A DNA stretch of 14,432 bases from Verrucomicrobiota bacterium (GTDB lineage Bacteria; Verrucomicrobiota; Verrucomicrobiia; Verrucomicrobiales; DEV007): assembly GCA_020629815.1 (NCBI GenBank), contig JAHDCN010000001.1:1893-16324 (forward strand), given 5' to 3'. Position numbers and translations under genes: made by a program. Below, piece after piece: positions 1 to 7,990 of this stretch (positions within the stretch are counted from its first letter, which is position 1; every line of letters begins with the position of its first letter). The notes beneath the pieces are model-generated. The model was not told the DNA's origin and did not search any database. It saw nothing but the letters and a program-made list of their open reading frames with translations.

Positions 1-272
1 GGCTTGCTTGCCTTTTCTGCAGGCTGAGTTGCCTGACTTACCGTTTCCTGAACTGTTTCTGCAGCCTTTTGCGCTTCTTCCACTGCGGCTGGCGCCGGGT
101 AGGTGGAACTTCCAGCGGATGGAGCAGTTCCATCGGGAAAAAGATCGCCTGATACCTGATCTTTCTTTCCAAAACCGAAGAACCCTCCTTTTTTCACCAC
201 TTGGCCGTGGGAGGAAAGGGGGCTTAGGGCAAAAAAAGCAAGAAGGCAGAGAACATTTCTAGCTGTCTTCAT
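1..272 (-). CDS. Secreted protein of unknown function, N-terminal part (cut by window edge)
   Basis: An open frame begins with ATG at 272-270 and stays open for 90 codons to the window edge, so the 3' end is missing. The first 24 residues form a convincing signal peptide: basic MKTAR, a hydrophobic stretch (VLCLLAFFALSPL), and a likely cleavage after Ser-His-Gly with Gln following. The mature part starts with a short Gly/Phe/Lys stretch (KKGGFFGFGKKD, about residues 27-38). It continues as a Pro/Ala/Ser-rich linker and then, from about residue 62, an Ala/Glu/Gln/Lys-rich segment that could form a helix or coiled coil. I do not recognise the family. The gene lies 139 bases downstream of the dehydrogenase gene on the same strand and could be co-transcribed with it. 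No ribosome binding site is visible. The signal peptide and codon-phase continuity make a real gene likely. Confidence 0.65.
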   Translation of the reverse strand, partial: MKTARNVLCLLAFFALSPLSSHGQVVKKGGFFGFGKKDQVSGDLFPDGTAPSAGSSTYPAPAAVEEAQKAAETVQETVSQATQPAEKASK

Positions 273-359
273 ATCGTGTGGTCTGGGGAGTAAAACGTTA
301 CTCAGTTGGTAAGTTGGATGGGGCATCTGCACTATTCAAGAGAAAATCAGCCATCAATT

Positions 360-405
360 CCGCCATTCATAACCGGCGGCTATTGCTCTCTAAGACGATT
401 GAGCA
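360..405 (-). terminator. Weak hairpins downstream of the dehydrogenase gene
   Basis: Between the stop of the large minus-strand gene (412) and the next start (272) lie two short inverted repeats. TGCTC/GAGCA is at 384-388 and 401-405, and CCGCC/GGCGG is at 360-364 and 375-379. Each has only five pairs and no T-run follows on the minus strand. They could weaken read-through, but this is a poor terminator. Nothing else is recognisable in 273-411. Confidence 0.2.
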
Positions 406-411
406 GCAGAT

Positions 412-3400
412 TTAATGGCCTTTTTTCTCCTTTTTTCCACCTTTCAGACTCGCCAGGTAGGCCACCATATCCCGTAATTCACTCTTACTGACCAAGCCAA
501 CCATCGGCGGCATGGCAGAAATTGGCGGCTGGCGAGTGGCGATTTCATCGAGATTGATTTCTCTTTGAACCTGCTTCTCTGGATTTTCGGGGTCGGGCAG
601 TTTTAATGTCAGGCTCGATTTGTCTTCCTTCATTAGGGTGCCACCGAGAGTTTCCCCATTCTTTAAGCTCAGCATCGTAAGCCCATAGCCGGGTACTACG
701 ACAGCACTGGGATCAATCAGGGATTCCAGAATGTAGCGGGAGTCCGAACGCTTGCCGATGAGGGTGAGGTCCGGGCCCGCAGCGCCACCGGCTTTTTCGA
801 CTTTATGGCACTTCGCACACTGGCCTGCTGCATGGGTCATGAATAGATTCCTGCCGCTTTCGACGTTTCCACCAGCTAGGCTTCCCTGGTAAACTTCCAT
901 CAAGTTACTGGCGTCGATACCAGCCTGATAATCGGCCAACAATTTCTGAATACCTTCCTCAGTTCTTTGTTCAGCCGCTTCCACCAGATCCAGAAGTGAG
1001 CCATTCGGTTCATTTTCGATATCTTTCAGCTTTTGGGTAAAAAGCTCGACTGCCTCAGGTGATTCGCTGGTTGCCAGTAATCGATAAGCACTCTGGCGGT
1101 CGCGCAGATTCTCCGACCTGGCGAAACTGAGTGCTTTTTCTACCCCTGCTTTTGAATCAATCTGAAGCAAAGATTCTACTGCCTGTGATCGAATTTCAGG
1201 TGACTGAGAAGAGAACAGTTCCTCCCAAAGTGGTTCCAGTTTTTTGGGATTCTGAGATGCCAGCCCTTTGATCGAACCGAGCCTCGCGTTGAGGTTGGCG
1301 TCAGTGTTTTTGATTTGGGAAACCAGCAATTCCTCCGGCACGAGGACCTCATACTCCATCGCCAAGTCAGTAGCTACCGAAAGTAGTTCTCCGGAAACAT
1401 TCGTAAAAACGGCAGGCAAAGCTTCTTTGATCTGACTGGAAATATCGGCTCGGGAAGCTGGATCAATTTCGCGAAGCAGACCGGTGACAGGATCCGCTGG
1501 TGTGGGTGATTTCCACTCCAGAAGCGCTTTCAAAGCCTGCTCTCGTAGTATTTCCGGTAAATGGCTGTTGGCTGCATAGTGCACCAGATGTTTTGCCTGT
1601 TCCTCACCGCCGAGACGAAAGTTGGCATTCACCAAACGTAGCTGAATCATCCAGTCCCGGTGGTCTTTCGGTAACATCTTTTTGTCGTCTTCCTTTGTGT
1701 AAGACGAAATCGATTCGGCGAGAGCGGGCAAAGCTGTCACCAGATCGAGGTCGTGAATGGCACGTACTGCCTCGTCTCTGACGAATTTATCCTCATCCGC
1801 AAGGAAGTAGGAGGCTCTCGGGTCGAGGAGTTTTCGGAGAGTCAGAAGCACGCCGAGCCTTACAGCAGCGGACTCGTGTTTAACCTGTTTTAGAATCTTT
1901 TCCCGCTCGTTCAAATACCAAAGCCCCTGAACACAGCCATGACGTAGAAAGGGATCCTGGTTATCATTTTCTGCGAGAACCTCGAGCAGCTTGGGAATTG
2001 CCTGAGGGTGGCTGCATTTCCCAACTCCGATCGCGGCGAAGCCTTTCACACGGGCTGACTCATCATCCAGCAAAGAAGTGAGCGCTTCGCCAAATTCCGG
2101 ATTTCTGGAATCGGCCAGGACTTTCACGGCTTGCGCCCGGACCTCTGCGTCAGCATCTCCAAGTAGCGATACAATTTCGTCCAAAGGTCCGCCTTTTCTG
2201 CCCAGCTGACCAAGACCCCAAACTCCATGCAGTCGAGCAATCTGATTTTCCTGCTTCGTGGCGGAGATCAATGCGCTGGAGTCGTTTTTCCGTACCAAAG
2301 CAAACTGAGCCTTCTGCCTCACTCGCATATCCGGATGCAGAAGCAGGCTGCCCAATTTTTTCGAGTCAAAAGAGCTGAAATCTCCAGTTAGAAGCTCAAA
2401 AGTATCCTTTACCTTAGGGGATGTAGCTGCTTTTTCCTCAAATATCGTGTAAACGTTGCCGGTGTCCTGCTTCATCCAACCGTTGTTGTTGAAACAGCTC
2501 AGATACATTTTGCCGTCAGGGCCAAATTCCACGTCCGTATTTCCGACGCCACCCATGAATATTTCTTTGTGAGACACTTGGAAGCCGGCGCCGGAAGGAG
2601 CAACGGTAAAGGCCTCCAAATCAGCTTTGGCACCGCCGAAGTTACAGACCCAAAAGTGATCCGCATACTTTTCAGGAAGCGCCGTAGCACCATAATTGTA
2701 GACCATTCCACTGGGTCCCCAGGAGACGTGATCAATCGGGGGCAGGCAGTAGGCCGGGCGCTCGGGATGATTTAGATCCCAAATGCCTTCAGTCATCCAG
2801 CGATTGAGAGGAATCTTGGCGAGTCCCGGATGTTGGAAATCCGGCGTGCGCAAGTTGAGCTGATCCCGGAAATTGAGCAGAGCTTGATGTCCAAAGCTCC
2901 ATCCGGAATCGCCGCCTTCCATCAGGTATACCAGTCTGCCTTTGTCGCCTGCATCTGCATTGTTGTCGCAGGTAAAAAGGTTGCCATATTTGTCGAATGC
3001 CAACTCCTGCGGGTTCCGGAGTCCCCGGTAGACTTCCTCGAGATTCGAGCCATCTGGTTCGCAGCGAAACACGCTTCCTTCGGTGGGGCGGTGATAGTGG
3101 CGGCCCTCTTTCGTTGTGATGGAGGAGCCTCGATCACCAATGGACCAGTAAATCCTGCCGTCAGGGCCCATCGCCAGGCCATGCATGTCGTGGCCGGAGA
3201 TACTCATTCGGATACCAAATCCGTCCTGAAGGGATTCGCGTTTGTCGGCTTTTCCATCTCCATTGGAGTCAGAAAGCTTCCAGAGGTGGGGGATATTGGT
3301 GTAAAGGATCGACCCTGCACCATCGGACATCAGACCAATGCCGGGGCCATCAAGAATCTCGTCGAAATCATCAGCCCAAGCCTGCGAGTAGTCAGCGCGC

Positions 3401-3852
3401 CCGTCTTTATCACTATCTTCGAGAACGACAATTCGGTCGCTGTATTCGGTGTAAAACGATACCGGTCGGCTCAGTGCATCACTTTGATACATGGCAAGTC
3501 TATCGGCGCTGGATTGGATTGCCATATCCTGCAGCAACAAGCGCTGTTCGTTGCGGATATCTTCGACGCCATGCCTCCATCGGTGGACTTCCGCTATGTA
3601 GAGGCGGCCTTTTTCATCGAAGCAAATCGCTGTCGGGTTTTGCGTCTGTGATCCATCTGCAAACAGCTCTGCAGTGACTCCTTCTGGCAGGTTGAAGGTG
3701 TTGATGCGAAGCTTCGCCTGCTCATCATATTCCTCCCGGGAAAGCAGCTTAGCTGGCTCAACACCTTGGGATGGTTTCGCTAAATCAGCAGCATACAGGG
3801 GCAACCAGCTAAACGCTGTTACAAAGAAAACGGCGAGAGGCTTCTTAGTCAT
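412..3852 (-). CDS. PVC-type membrane-bound dehydrogenase with HEAT repeats and C-terminal haem-binding domain
   Basis: A 1146-residue exported protein. Residues 1-22 are a signal peptide with cleavage near LYA/AD. Residues about 45-470 form a glucose/sorbosone-dehydrogenase-like beta-propeller of the 'putative membrane-bound dehydrogenase' type (TIGR02604), with blocks such as GHDMHGLAMGPDGRIYW and RGLRNPQELAFD. Two Asp-rich loops, DSDKDGRAD (146-154) and DSNGDGKAD (195-203), resemble calcium-binding loops. Residues about 500-945 are HEAT-like helical repeats. The tail is the Pirellula/Verrucomicrobium haem-binding domain (TIGR02603), with Cys1012-Ala-Lys-Cys1015-His1016 for covalent haem and a Met in MPPM (1114-1117) as likely axial ligand. 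The order matches the family. The role is probably periplasmic oxidation of a sugar or alcohol with electron transfer through haem; the substrate is unknown. The start is ATG without a clear ribosome binding site. It diverges from bpt. Confidence 0.93.
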   Translation of the reverse strand: MTKKPLAVFFVTAFSWLPLYAADLAKPSQGVEPAKLLSREEYDEQAKLRINTFNLPEGVTAELFADGSQTQNPTAICFDEKGRLYIAEVHRWRHGVEDIRNEQRLLLQDMAIQSSADRLAMYQSDALSRPVSFYTEYSDRIVVLEDSDKDGRADYSQAWADDFDEILDGPGIGLMSDGAGSILYTNIPHLWKLSDSNGDGKADKRESLQDGFGIRMSISGHDMHGLAMGPDGRIYWSIGDRGSSITTKEGRHYHRPTEGSVFRCEPDGSNLEEVYRGLRNPQELAFDKYGNLFTCDNNADAGDKGRLVYLMEGGDSGWSFGHQALLNFRDQLNLRTPDFQHPGLAKIPLNRWMTEGIWDLNHPERPAYCLPPIDHVSWGPSGMVYNYGATALPEKYADHFWVCNFGGAKADLEAFTVAPSGAGFQVSHKEIFMGGVGNTDVEFGPDGKMYLSCFNNNGWMKQDTGNVYTIFEEKAATSPKVKDTFELLTGDFSSFDSKKLGSLLLHPDMRVRQKAQFALVRKNDSSALISATKQENQIARLHGVWGLGQLGRKGGPLDEIVSLLGDADAEVRAQAVKVLADSRNPEFGEALTSLLDDESARVKGFAAIGVGKCSHPQAIPKLLEVLAENDNQDPFLRHGCVQGLWYLNEREKILKQVKHESAAVRLGVLLTLRKLLDPRASYFLADEDKFVRDEAVRAIHDLDLVTALPALAESISSYTKEDDKKMLPKDHRDWMIQLRLVNANFRLGGEEQAKHLVHYAANSHLPEILREQALKALLEWKSPTPADPVTGLLREIDPASRADISSQIKEALPAVFTNVSGELLSVATDLAMEYEVLVPEELLVSQIKNTDANLNARLGSIKGLASQNPKKLEPLWEELFSSQSPEIRSQAVESLLQIDSKAGVEKALSFARSENLRDRQSAYRLLATSESPEAVELFTQKLKDIENEPNGSLLDLVEAAEQRTEEGIQKLLADYQAGIDASNLMEVYQGSLAGGNVESGRNLFMTHAAGQCAKCHKVEKAGGAAGPDLTLIGKRSDSRYILESLIDPSAVVVPGYGLTMLSLKNGETLGGTLMKEDKSSLTLKLPDPENPEKQVQREINLDEIATRQPPISAMPPMVGLVSKSELRDMVAYLASLKGGKKEKKGH

Positions 3853-3857
3853 GTGTG

Positions 3858-3886
3858 GAATTACCGTTTTTTGAACGATGAGTCAA
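3858..3886 (-). promoter_or_regulatory. Candidate promoter for the dehydrogenase gene
   Basis: On the minus strand, TTGACT (3886-3881, five of six bases of the -35 consensus) is followed after 17 bases by TAATTC (3863-3858), a poor -10 match. If used, transcription would start at or next to the ATG at 3852, giving a leaderless message. The -35 overlaps the first AACAGGGT motif by two bases. This is inferred from spacing only. Confidence 0.3.
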
Positions 3887-3937
3887 CAGGGTATGGTCAG
3901 GCACCTAACAGGGTTAGGTCTGCGACTGTACCCTGTT
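3885..3937. promoter_or_regulatory. Three phased AACAGGGT motifs in a divergent promoter region, candidate operator
   Basis: The 8-base word AACAGGGT occurs at 3885-3892 and 3908-3915 on the plus strand and inverted (ACCCTGTT) at 3930-3937. The centres are 23 and 22 bases apart, about two helical turns. The middle copy is the heart of a perfect 7-bp hairpin, ACCTAAC-AGG-GTTAGGT (3903-3919). The outer copies form a 9-bp inverted repeat, AACAGGGTA/TACCCTGTT (3885-3893 and 3929-3937). The element sits between divergent genes, next to the candidate -35 of the dehydrogenase gene. A cooperative regulator-binding site is the simplest reading. A structured element is the alternative. Confidence 0.5.
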
Positions 3938-3995
3938 AAATCGTAAATTTTCCATAAAGAGCATGATTTCTTCGAGAAATATCTCTTTTTCCGAT

Positions 3996-4010
3996 TATAT
4001 TAATTATAAT
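3996..4010 (+). promoter_or_regulatory. Candidate -10 element(s) at the bpt start
   Basis: TATATT (3996-4001) ends seven bases before the bpt ATG, and a perfect TATAAT (4005-4010) overlaps the start codon itself. The first would give a leaderless message. The second would start transcription inside the reading frame and so would fit only a later, unseen start. No good -35 was found at normal spacing. The strongly A/T-rich tract contrasts with the flanking sequence. Confidence 0.25.
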
Positions 4011-4740
4011 GATTTCAAAACTGTTTCGGCGAAGAACCGGAAGAGAACGAGATAGTGGTGATTTACCCTGTCCGTATCTCGAAGGGGAGACGTGGAAACA
4101 GCGTTTTTTTGAAGCCAAAACCCTTCCTGCTGAAAAGTATGAGGAGCTCGGAGAGCAGGGCTGGCGCAGAATGGGGCAGCGGTTTTACAAAAACGTCTGC
4201 CCTTCGTGCACAGAATGTGTGCCGATTCGTATTCTTGCTGATTCTTTTACGCTGACGAAATCCCAGCGAAAGTGCCGAAACAAGAATCATGATGTCACCG
4301 TTTCCTGGGAGAAGCCGGAATTTCGCCAGGAGGACTTCGAAGTTTTCTCCCGATATGATCGCATGTGGCATCCGGATAATCCTGATTACCAAACCAGCGA
4401 GGAATACTACCGCGGTCTGTTTTTGAACTCGCCGGTGGAGTCGATCATTGTCCGCTATCATTTGGAAGATCGTCTGATCGCTGTGACTGCGATTGATGTA
4501 ATGCCCCGCTATCTGAGTGGCGTCTACACCGCCTATGATCCGGAGTTTTCCAAAAGGGGGCTGGGTGTTTTCGCGGCAATCAAAGAAATCGAGCTTTGCC
4601 ACGAGATGGGCAAGCCGTATTACCATTTTGGCTTCTACGTGAAAAATTGCGGAGCAATGAGCTACAAAGCCAAATACGGTCCGCACGAGATTTTGACGGA
4701 CACCGAGTGGCATGAGCCGGAAGAGCCACTTTTTCGGTAG
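4009..4740 (+). CDS. bpt: Aspartate/glutamate leucyltransferase (arginyltransferase family, Bpt)
   Basis: A cytoplasmic enzyme that transfers an amino acid from charged tRNA (leucine in characterised bacterial Bpt; arginine in eukaryotic ATE1) to proteins with N-terminal Asp or Glu, marking them for ClpS/ClpAP-type degradation. The 243 residues match the usual bacterial length. The N-terminal ATE domain has CPYL with Cys21, the block GWRRMGQRFYKNVC, and Cys64-x2-Cys67-x2-Cys70, followed by PIRI and a basic TKSQRKCRNK segment. The C-terminal domain, about residues 110-235, has the family's SGVYTAYDPEF, RGLGVFAAIKEIE and YYHFGFYVKNC blocks. The specificity (Leu versus Arg) cannot be read from sequence; the short bacterial form favours Bpt. 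The ATG is preceded by A/T-rich sequence with no Shine-Dalgarno. It stands alone between two cytochrome loci and is not obviously linked to them functionally. Confidence 0.92.
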   Translation: MISKLFRRRTGRERDSGDLPCPYLEGETWKQRFFEAKTLPAEKYEELGEQGWRRMGQRFYKNVCPSCTECVPIRILADSFTLTKSQRKCRNKNHDVTVSWEKPEFRQEDFEVFSRYDRMWHPDNPDYQTSEEYYRGLFLNSPVESIIVRYHLEDRLIAVTAIDVMPRYLSGVYTAYDPEFSKRGLGVFAAIKEIELCHEMGKPYYHFGFYVKNCGAMSYKAKYGPHEILTDTEWHEPEEPLFR

Positions 4741-4749
4741 CGCAACCTT

Positions 4750-4775
4750 ACGCAACTTTCTGAGATAATTTGCGT
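4750..4775 (+). terminator. Weak hairpin downstream of bpt
   Basis: ACGCAA (4750-4755) and TTGCGT (4770-4775) form a perfect 6-bp stem with a 14-base loop, starting 10 bases after the bpt stop. No T-run follows. It may partly insulate bpt from the downstream operon. It is not a classical intrinsic terminator. Confidence 0.25.
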
Positions 4776-4822
4776 GATTGTTCAGTCTCGGTGTTCCACT
4801 GGAAATCTGCTACCTTTGAATT

Positions 4823-7800
4823 GTGAAAAGGAAGTTTTTGCTGTTTTCAATCGTTTCGCTCGTTACCGGTGGTTTTGTCATTTCGGCAGAGAAGGTGGAT
4901 TTTGCCCGCGATATCAGGCCGATCCTGTCGGATAAGTGCATTTATTGCCATGGTCCGGACGAAGCCCATCGCGAGGCCAATCTGCGGCTCGATTTGAAGG
5001 AGGATGCGTTTGCAGACAAGGATGGGGTCACCGCATTTCGCAAAGGTGATTTGGCCAACAGTGAGGCTTGGTATCGAATTATCACCGACGATGAGGATGA
5101 GCTGATGCCGCCTCCGAAGTCGAACAAGTCTCTCACAGCGGAGGAGAAGGATTTGATTAAAAGGTGGATCGAATCCGGAGCCGAGTGGACGGAGCATTGG
5201 TCTTTCGTGCCCCCGAGTCAGTCCGAAGAAAAGCAGTCGATTGATCAGTTTGTGAAAGATGCTGCGGCGAAAAAGGGCCTTGAACCTTCGCCGAAAGCTG
5301 ACAAAACGACTTTGATTCGGCGCGCTACATTTGACCTTACTGGTCTGCCTCCGACACAAAAGGAAGTGCAGGATTTTCTCGCAGATGAGTCTCCTGATGC
5401 CTACGAGAAGGTAGTTGATCGACTGTTGAAATCGGAGCACTTCGGTGAACGCATGGCGGTCTACTGGCTTGATGCGGCCCGTTATGGGGATACTTCAGTG
5501 ATGCACGCCGATGGCCCGCGCGATATGTGGCCGTGGCGCGACTGGGTGGTGAATGCCTACAATACCAATCAGCCTTTTGATCAATTTTCGATCGAGCAGA
5601 TCGCAGGGGACCTTTTGCCGGATGCCACACCTGAGCAGAGAATTGCATCGGGTTTTAACCGAAATCATCCGTCTTCCGATGAAGGGGGAGCGATTCCGGA
5701 AGAGCTGCGCGTCAGCTATGTGGTAGATCGGGTGAAAACGACCTCAAACGTTTGGTTGGGGCTCTCGATGGAGTGCAGTCAGTGTCACGACCACAAGTAT
5801 GATCCGATTTCCCAGAAAGAGTACTTCGAGTTCTACGCCTACTTCAATAATACCTCCGATCCCGGGATGCAGACTCGGAAGGGTAATCAGACGCCGGTAA
5901 TTGAAGTTCCTGATCCGGCCCGTGATCTGCGGTTAAAAGAGATGGAGGCTAAGCTTGAAGCTGCGAAAGCAAAAGTGGCCGCTCACCGGGAAAAAGCGCG
6001 AGGGGGGCTCGAGAAGTGGTTTGCCGCTGCATCCGCTAAGGAGAAGGGGAAGCCGGGCAAAAAGCAGCCGGAAGGTTTGAAGCATTGGTTCCCGATTTCT
6101 GCGGATGAGAAAGACATTGTTCGAGATTCCGTAACGGGCAAAACAGGAACGCTGGAGAAGGGTGGCAAGTTTTTGCATAGTGATCGCTCTGGCGGCAAGG
6201 CTCTGAATCTCAATGGCAGCACGGCATTTCTTTTCGATGGCTGGCCTCAATATGAGGCGGATCAGCCGTTTACTTTCACGGGATGGATCAAGGGGAACAA
6301 CGCGAATGGTGCGGTTATTTCCCGGATGAATAGCGGCAATGGCTACCGGGGATACGATATCTGGATGCAAGGCAATCGGGTTTCTACCCACATCATTCAT
6401 GCATGGTCGGGTGATGCGCTGAAAGTGGTGGCGAAAGAGCCATTGAAGAAGAATCAATGGCAACACGTGGCGCTGACGTATGACGGCAGCCGCAAGCAAG
6501 AGGGAGTGAAAATCTTTGTGGACGGCAAGCTCGTCGAACACACAGTCGAAGCGAATACGCTGACGAAGACGGTCAAGCCAGCGGACAAGATTCCGTTTCG
6601 CATTGGCAGTCGGACCAAAGGAGCGAACGTAAAATGTGAAGTCGATGATCTGCGGATCTACGATCGGGTTTTAGCCGAGGATGAAATTGCAGTTACCAAA
6701 ACTGATCCCGTCGAAGGCCTGTTAAAACAAGAGTGGACAAGTCTTTCCGATTCTCAGCAGAATTTGGTCTTCAATTACTACCTGGCAAAAGAGGACAAGA
6801 CTTATCAAAAGCTTTCTACTGAAGAGAGCAAGCAGGCAAAGTCGGTAGCTGATTTGCAGCAGAAACCCACGACCAGTATGGTGATGGGCGACAATCCCCC
6901 GGATAAGATGAGGAAGACCTTTATCCTCGATCGCGGGCAGTATGATGCTCCCAAAGAAGAGGAAGAGATCATGGCAGGTGTTCCGGCAGTTCTCCCTTCG
7001 CTGCCGGAAGATGCGGCGCCGAACCGACTGTCGCTCGCTAACTGGCTTTTTGCTGATGAACATCCACTGACTGCGCGGGTGACGATTAACCAACTGTGGC
7101 AGATTTTCTTTGGCAAAGGCATTGTTTCCACACCGGCGGACTTCGGTTCACAAGGTGCCTTTCCCACTCATCCTGAGTTGCTTGATTGGTTGGCTGTGGA
7201 GTTTCGGGAAAGCGGTTGGGATGTGAAGAAGATGGTTCGGCAAATGGTGATGTCAGAAACATATCAACAGTCTTCTAAAGTAAGAGTAAATGATCTGGAA
7301 GATGATCCGGAGAATAAGTTTCTGGCACGCGCGCCGCGATTCCGATTGCAGGCAGAATTTATCCGGGACAACGCACTGGCTCTGTCCGGAACACTGAATC
7401 GGAAAATGGGTGGTCCCGGGGTGAAGCCGTATCAGCCACCGGGCCTGTGGGCCGAGGTGAGCCTCGGTGGTAATCCCAAGTTTGTTCAGGACAAAGGAGA
7501 CAAACTGTATCGCCGCAGCCTCTACACCTATTGGAAGCGCTCCGCTCCACCTCCATCGATGCAGATCTTCGATGCGCCGACGCGGGAAATCTGCGTGCTG
7601 AAACGTCCAAGGACAAATACTCCTCTGCAAGCGCTGGCTGCAATGAACGACGTGCAGGTAATGGAAGCGGCCCGCCATTTTGCCGAGCGAATGATTCGCG
7701 AGGGAGGCGACTCGCCCGAAAGCCGCGCGAGCTATGCATTTGAATTGGCCACGGCGCGTCCGCCTTCGGGCAATGAGATGGCAGCTATGTTGAACGTTTA

Positions 7801-7972
7801 CCAGTATGGTAAGGAGGTATTCGCAGCCGAGGACGCGAAAGCTGCAAAGGAACTGCTCCAGTGGGCTGGAGAGTCGTCGCGCGACGAGTCGATTGCGCCG
7901 GATGAACATGCCGCTCTAACTATGGTGGCCAGCTTGATTTTGAATCTCGACGAAACCCTTACCCGTGAATAG
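4823..7972 (+). CDS. PSCyt1-PSCyt2(DUF1549)-LamG-PSD1(DUF1553) exported cytochrome protein
   Basis: A 1049-residue secreted protein starting at GTG (4823). Residues 1-22 are a signal peptide ending ISA. PSCyt1 follows, with DIRPILSDKC and the haem motif Cys39-Ile-Tyr-Cys42-His43, and DELMPPP as its second half. PSCyt2/DUF1549 covers about 145-355, with ATFDLTGLPPT, HFGERMAVYWLDAARYGDT, and a second CXXCH at Cys318-Cys321-His322. A charged, probably coiled segment (about 372-400) leads to a LamG/concanavalin-like domain (about 430-622), with FTFTGWIKG, NQWQHVALTYDG and VDDLRIYDRV. PSD1/DUF1553 (about 730-1049) begins NRLSLANWL and ends in the family's NLDET tail. The biochemical function is unknown; the LamG part suggests glycan or surface binding. 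It is intact and 18 bases from the DUF1501 gene, its usual partner. Its spacing from bpt leaves room for its own promoter, but none is convincing. Confidence 0.94.
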   Translation: MKRKFLLFSIVSLVTGGFVISAEKVDFARDIRPILSDKCIYCHGPDEAHREANLRLDLKEDAFADKDGVTAFRKGDLANSEAWYRIITDDEDELMPPPKSNKSLTAEEKDLIKRWIESGAEWTEHWSFVPPSQSEEKQSIDQFVKDAAAKKGLEPSPKADKTTLIRRATFDLTGLPPTQKEVQDFLADESPDAYEKVVDRLLKSEHFGERMAVYWLDAARYGDTSVMHADGPRDMWPWRDWVVNAYNTNQPFDQFSIEQIAGDLLPDATPEQRIASGFNRNHPSSDEGGAIPEELRVSYVVDRVKTTSNVWLGLSMECSQCHDHKYDPISQKEYFEFYAYFNNTSDPGMQTRKGNQTPVIEVPDPARDLRLKEMEAKLEAAKAKVAAHREKARGGLEKWFAAASAKEKGKPGKKQPEGLKHWFPISADEKDIVRDSVTGKTGTLEKGGKFLHSDRSGGKALNLNGSTAFLFDGWPQYEADQPFTFTGWIKGNNANGAVISRMNSGNGYRGYDIWMQGNRVSTHIIHAWSGDALKVVAKEPLKKNQWQHVALTYDGSRKQEGVKIFVDGKLVEHTVEANTLTKTVKPADKIPFRIGSRTKGANVKCEVDDLRIYDRVLAEDEIAVTKTDPVEGLLKQEWTSLSDSQQNLVFNYYLAKEDKTYQKLSTEESKQAKSVADLQQKPTTSMVMGDNPPDKMRKTFILDRGQYDAPKEEEEIMAGVPAVLPSLPEDAAPNRLSLANWLFADEHPLTARVTINQLWQIFFGKGIVSTPADFGSQGAFPTHPELLDWLAVEFRESGWDVKKMVRQMVMSETYQQSSKVRVNDLEDDPENKFLARAPRFRLQAEFIRDNALALSGTLNRKMGGPGVKPYQPPGLWAEVSLGGNPKFVQDKGDKLYRRSLYTYWKRSAPPPSMQIFDAPTREICVLKRPRTNTPLQALAAMNDVQVMEAARHFAERMIREGGDSPESRASYAFELATARPPSGNEMAAMLNVYQYGKEVFAAEDAKAAKELLQWAGESSRDESIAPDEHAALTMVASLILNLDETLTRE

Positions 7973-7990
7973 CAGAAGACCCTTTTTGAT

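Noticed and set aside
8..262. An 84-codon plus-strand frame at the left edge
   Set aside because: The opposite strand encodes a protein with a clear signal peptide over the same bases, which is the better explanation.
2830..3651. A 273-codon open frame on the plus strand within the dehydrogenase gene
   Set aside because: It is antisense to strongly conserved propeller sequence, shows no signal or motif, and is explained by the codon composition of the real gene.
3965..3990. The ATTTCT-TCG-AGAAAT hairpin followed by TTTTT as an intrinsic terminator
   Set aside because: The stem is only six A/T-rich pairs and it lies within a divergent promoter region with no transcript expected to end there.
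4063..4755. A 230-codon minus-strand frame covering bpt
   Set aside because: It mirrors bpt almost exactly; the plus-strand frame carries all family motifs, and the reverse product resembles nothing.
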